From Aquimarina sp. AU58 (lineage in GTDB: Bacteria; Bacteroidota; Bacteroidia; Flavobacteriales; Flavobacteriaceae): 64,000 bases of DNA. The stretch is from the NCBI RefSeq assembly GCF_900312745.1, contig NZ_OMPD01000014.1:2852001-2916000 (forward strand). The letters run 5' to 3'. Made by a program: the position numbers and the translations under genes. The notes beneath the pieces were generated by a model. That model did not search any database, was not told the DNA's origin, and worked only from the letters and a program-made list of their open reading frames with translations. Of this stretch, positions 61,391-64,000 are shown piece by piece. Position 1 is the stretch's first letter; each line of letters opens with the position of its first letter.

Positions 61391-62658
61391 AATTTTTCAT
61401 AACTATTTACCATTATGCTGTGTTTTTCCTTATCCATTACTTTTTGGATCTGACTAGGAATTTCTATAGTAGTGTCCAAAGTTTCTTCGACTATATTTAG
61501 AAATTTCACGGGGTGTGCAGTTTCTAGAAATATACCATATTCATTATTAGTAAGTTCCTGTTTTTTAAGACCTAAATATCCAACAGCACCATGCGGATCA
61601 GCAATATATCCTGTTTCGTTATAAATCATTTTCATAGTTTCTCTGGTTTGATCATCATTAAAACTATATGCAGAGAAATTATTCTTAAGCTCAGCAAAAC
61701 TATGATTAAAAAGCTGTTGTATTCTAATAAAATTACTTGGATTACCTACATCCATCGCATTAGAAATTGTAGCTTTTGATGGTTTTGGTTGATATTCTGA
61801 AGTTTCTAAATACCTAACAACAGTATCATTTATATTGGTCGAGGCTACAAATTGTTTAACAGGAAGCCCTAATTTTTGAGCAACAATTCCAGCGCAAATA
61901 TTTCCAAAATTACCACTAGGGACAGAAAATATAATATCTTTTTTCTTATGTTTAACCTGTTTGTAAGCAAATAAGAAATAAAATAATTGTGGGAGCCATC
62001 TGGCTACATTGATAGAATTTGCCGACGTTAATTGTTTATGATCAGTAATACTTGCATCCAGAAATGCAGTTTTTACCATTTCCTGGCAGTCATCAAATAC
62101 TCCGTCTACTTCTAAAGCTGTTATATTTTGCCCTAGTGTAGTTAATTGTTTCTCTTGTATTTCACTTACTTTTCCAGTTGGATAGAGAATAACTACATTT
62201 ACACCTTTTACTCCTAAAAATCCATTTGCGACTGCACCACCTGTATCCCCAGAAGTAGCAACCAAAACAGTAACCTGGTTTTCGTTATTTTTATTAAAAT
62301 ACCCTAAGCATCGCGCCATAAAACGGGCTCCAACATCTTTAAAAGCCATAGTTGGACCATGAAATAGCTCTAAGGTTCCTATATTATTTTCGACTTCTAC
62401 TACCGGAAAATCAAAACTTAAAACATCAGTCAGAATATCGCGTAGTTCTGGTTCAGGAATTTCATCCCCAACGAATTGTTGTATAGCCTGATAGGCAATT
62501 TCAATGTTATCCAGATCTTCTATGTTTTCAAAAAACGAACTGGGTAACGGAGTTATATTTTCTGGAAAGTATAATCCTCTATCTGGAGCTAAACCTTTTA
62601 TGACAGCTTCAGAAAAAGATACTTTAGGAGCATTATTATTTAAGCTATAGTATTGCAT
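61369..62658 (-). CDS. thrC: Threonine synthase
   Basis: ThrC makes threonine from O-phosphohomoserine with PLP. The 429-residue protein begins MQYYSLNNNAPKVSFSEAVI, has the cofactor lysine in FHGPTMAFKDVGARF, the phosphate-site sequence VATSGDTGGAVANGF and NSINVARWLPQ. It is the bacterial long form with the usual length. It is the last gene of thrA-thrB-thrC, six bases after thrB. The last codons lie within the bidirectional terminator hairpin. Confidence 0.97.
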   Translation of the reverse strand: MQYYSLNNNAPKVSFSEAVIKGLAPDRGLYFPENITPLPSSFFENIEDLDNIEIAYQAIQQFVGDEIPEPELRDILTDVLSFDFPVVEVENNIGTLELFHGPTMAFKDVGARFMARCLGYFNKNNENQVTVLVATSGDTGGAVANGFLGVKGVNVVILYPTGKVSEIQEKQLTTLGQNITALEVDGVFDDCQEMVKTAFLDASITDHKQLTSANSINVARWLPQLFYFLFAYKQVKHKKKDIIFSVPSGNFGNICAGIVAQKLGLPVKQFVASTNINDTVVRYLETSEYQPKPSKATISNAMDVGNPSNFIRIQQLFNHSFAELKNNFSAYSFNDDQTRETMKMIYNETGYIADPHGAVGYLGLKKQELTNNEYGIFLETAHPVKFLNIVEETLDTTIEIPSQIQKVMDKEKHSIMVNSYEKLKEFLLQ

Positions 62659-62664
62659 TATTTT

Positions 62665-63606
62665 TTATTTTCTGTATTCGGTTTCTTCTATTATCTTAAT
62701 TCCTTTGCTATTAATTTTTGAAATGTGTATATCAAAATCAATTCCTGTTTTGTTGTAAATGTCTTGTATCACATCTGCTACATCGTTTGCAATCTTTATA
62801 CCTTTACTAAGTGCAAAAATTGAAGGACCCGAACCAGATATCCCTGATCCCAAAGCACCTTTTGCAATAGCAGCATTTTTTACACTGTTAAATTCAGGAA
62901 TTAAAATGGATCGTAATGGCTCGATAATTACATCATCTAAACTTCTACCGATTAAATCATAATCTTCTGTAAACAATCCAGCAACAAACCCTCCTACATT
63001 TCCCCATTGGTGAATTGCTTTTTTTAAGGTTACCTTGTGTTTGATTACAGATCGGGAATCTGATGTTTTTACTTCTATTTGCGGATGAATAACTGTCATT
63101 ACCAGGTCTTTTGGAGAATGTAGTTTTATAATATCTAATGGATCATAACTACGTACCAAAGTAAATCCACCAAGAAGGGCAGGGGCAACATTATCTGCAT
63201 GTGCGTTACCGCTTGCTAATTTTTCTCCTTCCATTGCAAATTTTACCAATTCGTGTGTGGTAAATGGATTGCCTAATAAATGATTTATAGCCCAAACAGC
63301 ACCAGCGCTACTGGCGGCGCTACTTCCTATTCCGCTACCTGCTTTTATCTTTTTGTAAATTTCAATAGCGACTCCAATATTCTTCCCATATGCATTAAGA
63401 AAAGCTTCAACAGCAACACCAGCAACATTTTTGTGAGTCTCCATAGGAAGATTAGCTCCTTCAATCTTTGTTATTTTTACACCAGGATCTGCTGTGATAG
63501 AAATTATCATTTCGTCACCAACATTATCCAAGCAGCATCCTAATACGTCAAATCCGCAAGAAAGATTAGCAACCGTAGCAGGAGCAAATATTTTGATACT
63601 TTTCAT
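62665..63606 (-). CDS. thrB: Homoserine kinase
   Basis: ThrB phosphorylates homoserine with ATP in threonine synthesis. The 313-residue GHMP kinase begins IKIFAPATVANLSCGFDVLG, has the ATP loop KIKAGSGIGSSAASSAGAV and the C-terminal motif GALGSGISGSGPSIFAL. Length is normal. It lies between thrA and thrC on the same strand, with 46 bases to thrA and six to thrC, so the three are one operon read from outside the window. Confidence 0.96.
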   Translation of the reverse strand: MKSIKIFAPATVANLSCGFDVLGCCLDNVGDEMIISITADPGVKITKIEGANLPMETHKNVAGVAVEAFLNAYGKNIGVAIEIYKKIKAGSGIGSSAASSAGAVWAINHLLGNPFTTHELVKFAMEGEKLASGNAHADNVAPALLGGFTLVRSYDPLDIIKLHSPKDLVMTVIHPQIEVKTSDSRSVIKHKVTLKKAIHQWGNVGGFVAGLFTEDYDLIGRSLDDVIIEPLRSILIPEFNSVKNAAIAKGALGSGISGSGPSIFALSKGIKIANDVADVIQDIYNKTGIDFDIHISKINSKGIKIIEETEYRK

Positions 63607-63652
63607 TTGTTGTTTTTTTAGTACGTTTTATTTGTCAGACCGACATTTTATA

Positions 63653-64000
63653 CTACTTACTTTTACCAATTCTTATAATATCTGCAAAGATACCAGAAGC
63701 AGTAACTTCGGCTCCGGCACCCGCTCCTTTAACAATTAGAGGTTGTTTAGGATATCTATCGGTATAAAAAAGTACAATATTATCACTTCCTTCGAGATTA
63801 TAAAAGGGATGATCAACTGGTATGTGCTGCAACCCTACTTTTGCATTTTCTGCTTCATATTGTGCTACATATTTTAATCGACATTGTTTTTTGTTGGCCT
63901 CTGCCAGGATTTCTTTAAAATGATCTTCGTTTTGGGCTAGTGAATTAAGGAACTCGTCTACACTTTTGGTTTCTAAACTTTCCTGGGGAAGAAATGCTTC
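63653..64000 (-). CDS. thrA: Aspartokinase I/homoserine dehydrogenase I, C-terminal end (5' part outside window)
   Basis: Only the last 115 or so codons are present; the frame is open to the window end and stops with TAG at 63653-63655. The translated end has VDHPFYNLEGSDNIVLFYTD, followed by RYPKQPLIVKGAGAGAEVTA and SGIFADIIRIGKSK, which is the C-terminus of homoserine dehydrogenase (the AGAGAEVTASG signature). In Bacteroidetes this domain is usually fused to aspartokinase as ThrA, and the position before thrB and thrC supports that. Whether the N-terminal kinase is present cannot be seen here. Confidence 0.88.
   Translation of the reverse strand, partial: EAFLPQESLETKSVDEFLNSLAQNEDHFKEILAEANKKQCRLKYVAQYEAENAKVGLQHIPVDHPFYNLEGSDNIVLFYTDRYPKQPLIVKGAGAGAEVTASGIFADIIRIGKSK

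Noticed and set aside
1..64000. Prophage, insertion sequence, integrative element, restriction or other defence system
   Set aside because: No transposase, integrase, methylase, capsid or nuclease-defence protein is recognisable, and no tRNA-linked attachment site is seen.

Overview
The window is low-GC DNA from the phylum Bacteroidetes, almost certainly a marine gliding Flavobacteriaceae close to Aquimarina (the genus is a guess from overall protein character). The evidence is a type B type IX secretion (T9SS) sorting domain next to a PorP/SprF protein and a PorE-like OmpA protein, a metalloprotease with a type A T9SS sorting domain, a FecI/FecR/SusC/SusD locus, bacillithiol synthase BshA, promoters of the Bacteroidetes type (TAnnTTTG -7 box, often with TTG about 19 bases upstream) and very few Shine-Dalgarno sequences. 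I see no phage, transposase, CRISPR array, tRNA or rRNA operon. Most of the window is chromosomal backbone with accessory islands.

Layout. 1-3.7 kb: end of a gliding/T9SS surface-protein operon. 3.8-10.7 kb: rpsA, a pyrR-pyrB group with small passenger genes, rnz, pdxH. 10.7-17.5 kb: an OmpA-like envelope protein, then a polyphosphate group (SixA-like phosphatase, ppk1, ppx) and a small barrel. 17.5-23.2 kb: a Crp/Fnr regulator divergent from an unusual 1006-aa enzyme that fuses an adenylation domain to a membrane oxidoreductase, followed by a crotonase and an outer-membrane-like protein. 23.3-27.3 kb: a broken miaE fragment, a long non-coding stretch, a secreted zinc protease and an intact miaE. 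27.4-31.4 kb: lipoprotein, dnaX, RNase P RNA, bshA. 31.4-38.4 kb: three related small barrels, a likely 2-oxoadipate to 2-oxoglutarate module (DUF1338 enzyme, Lrp regulator, YdiJ-like FAD/Fe-S dehydrogenase) and a second intact miaE. 38.5-46 kb: LpxH-like hydrolase, alpha-carbonic anhydrase lipoprotein, aroC, a dicarboxylate/amino-acid symporter, and a LysR regulator divergent from a PLP decarboxylase. 46-52 kb: lipoproteins, a DUF4139 protein, DCC-family protein, epimerase-like protein, gcvT, a DUF3052-like protein. 52-58.6 kb: ECF sigma, FecR, SusC, SusD. 58.7-64 kb: Nudix hydrolase, small unknowns, an M28 peptidase homologue with a degraded active site, and thrC-thrB-thrA (thrA cut by the window end).

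Most interesting points. (1) The adenylation-membrane-oxidoreductase fusion resembles the architecture of fungal TmpB-type proteins and sits in a small gene group with its own divergent regulator and 17-base phased direct repeats in the promoter region; it is the best candidate for an undescribed system here. (2) The DUF1338/Lrp/YdiJ-like set reads as the lower part of a lysine or 2-aminoadipate catabolic route. (3) miaE is present as two intact paralogues plus a 263-base fragment. (4) The M28 homologue has lost several metal and catalytic residues. (5) Several leaders (rpsA, bshA, the PLP decarboxylase) carry inverted repeats that look regulatory.

Limits: all identifications come from reading motifs and gene order by eye. 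No homology search, structure prediction or RNA folding was run; identities and spacings were counted by hand.
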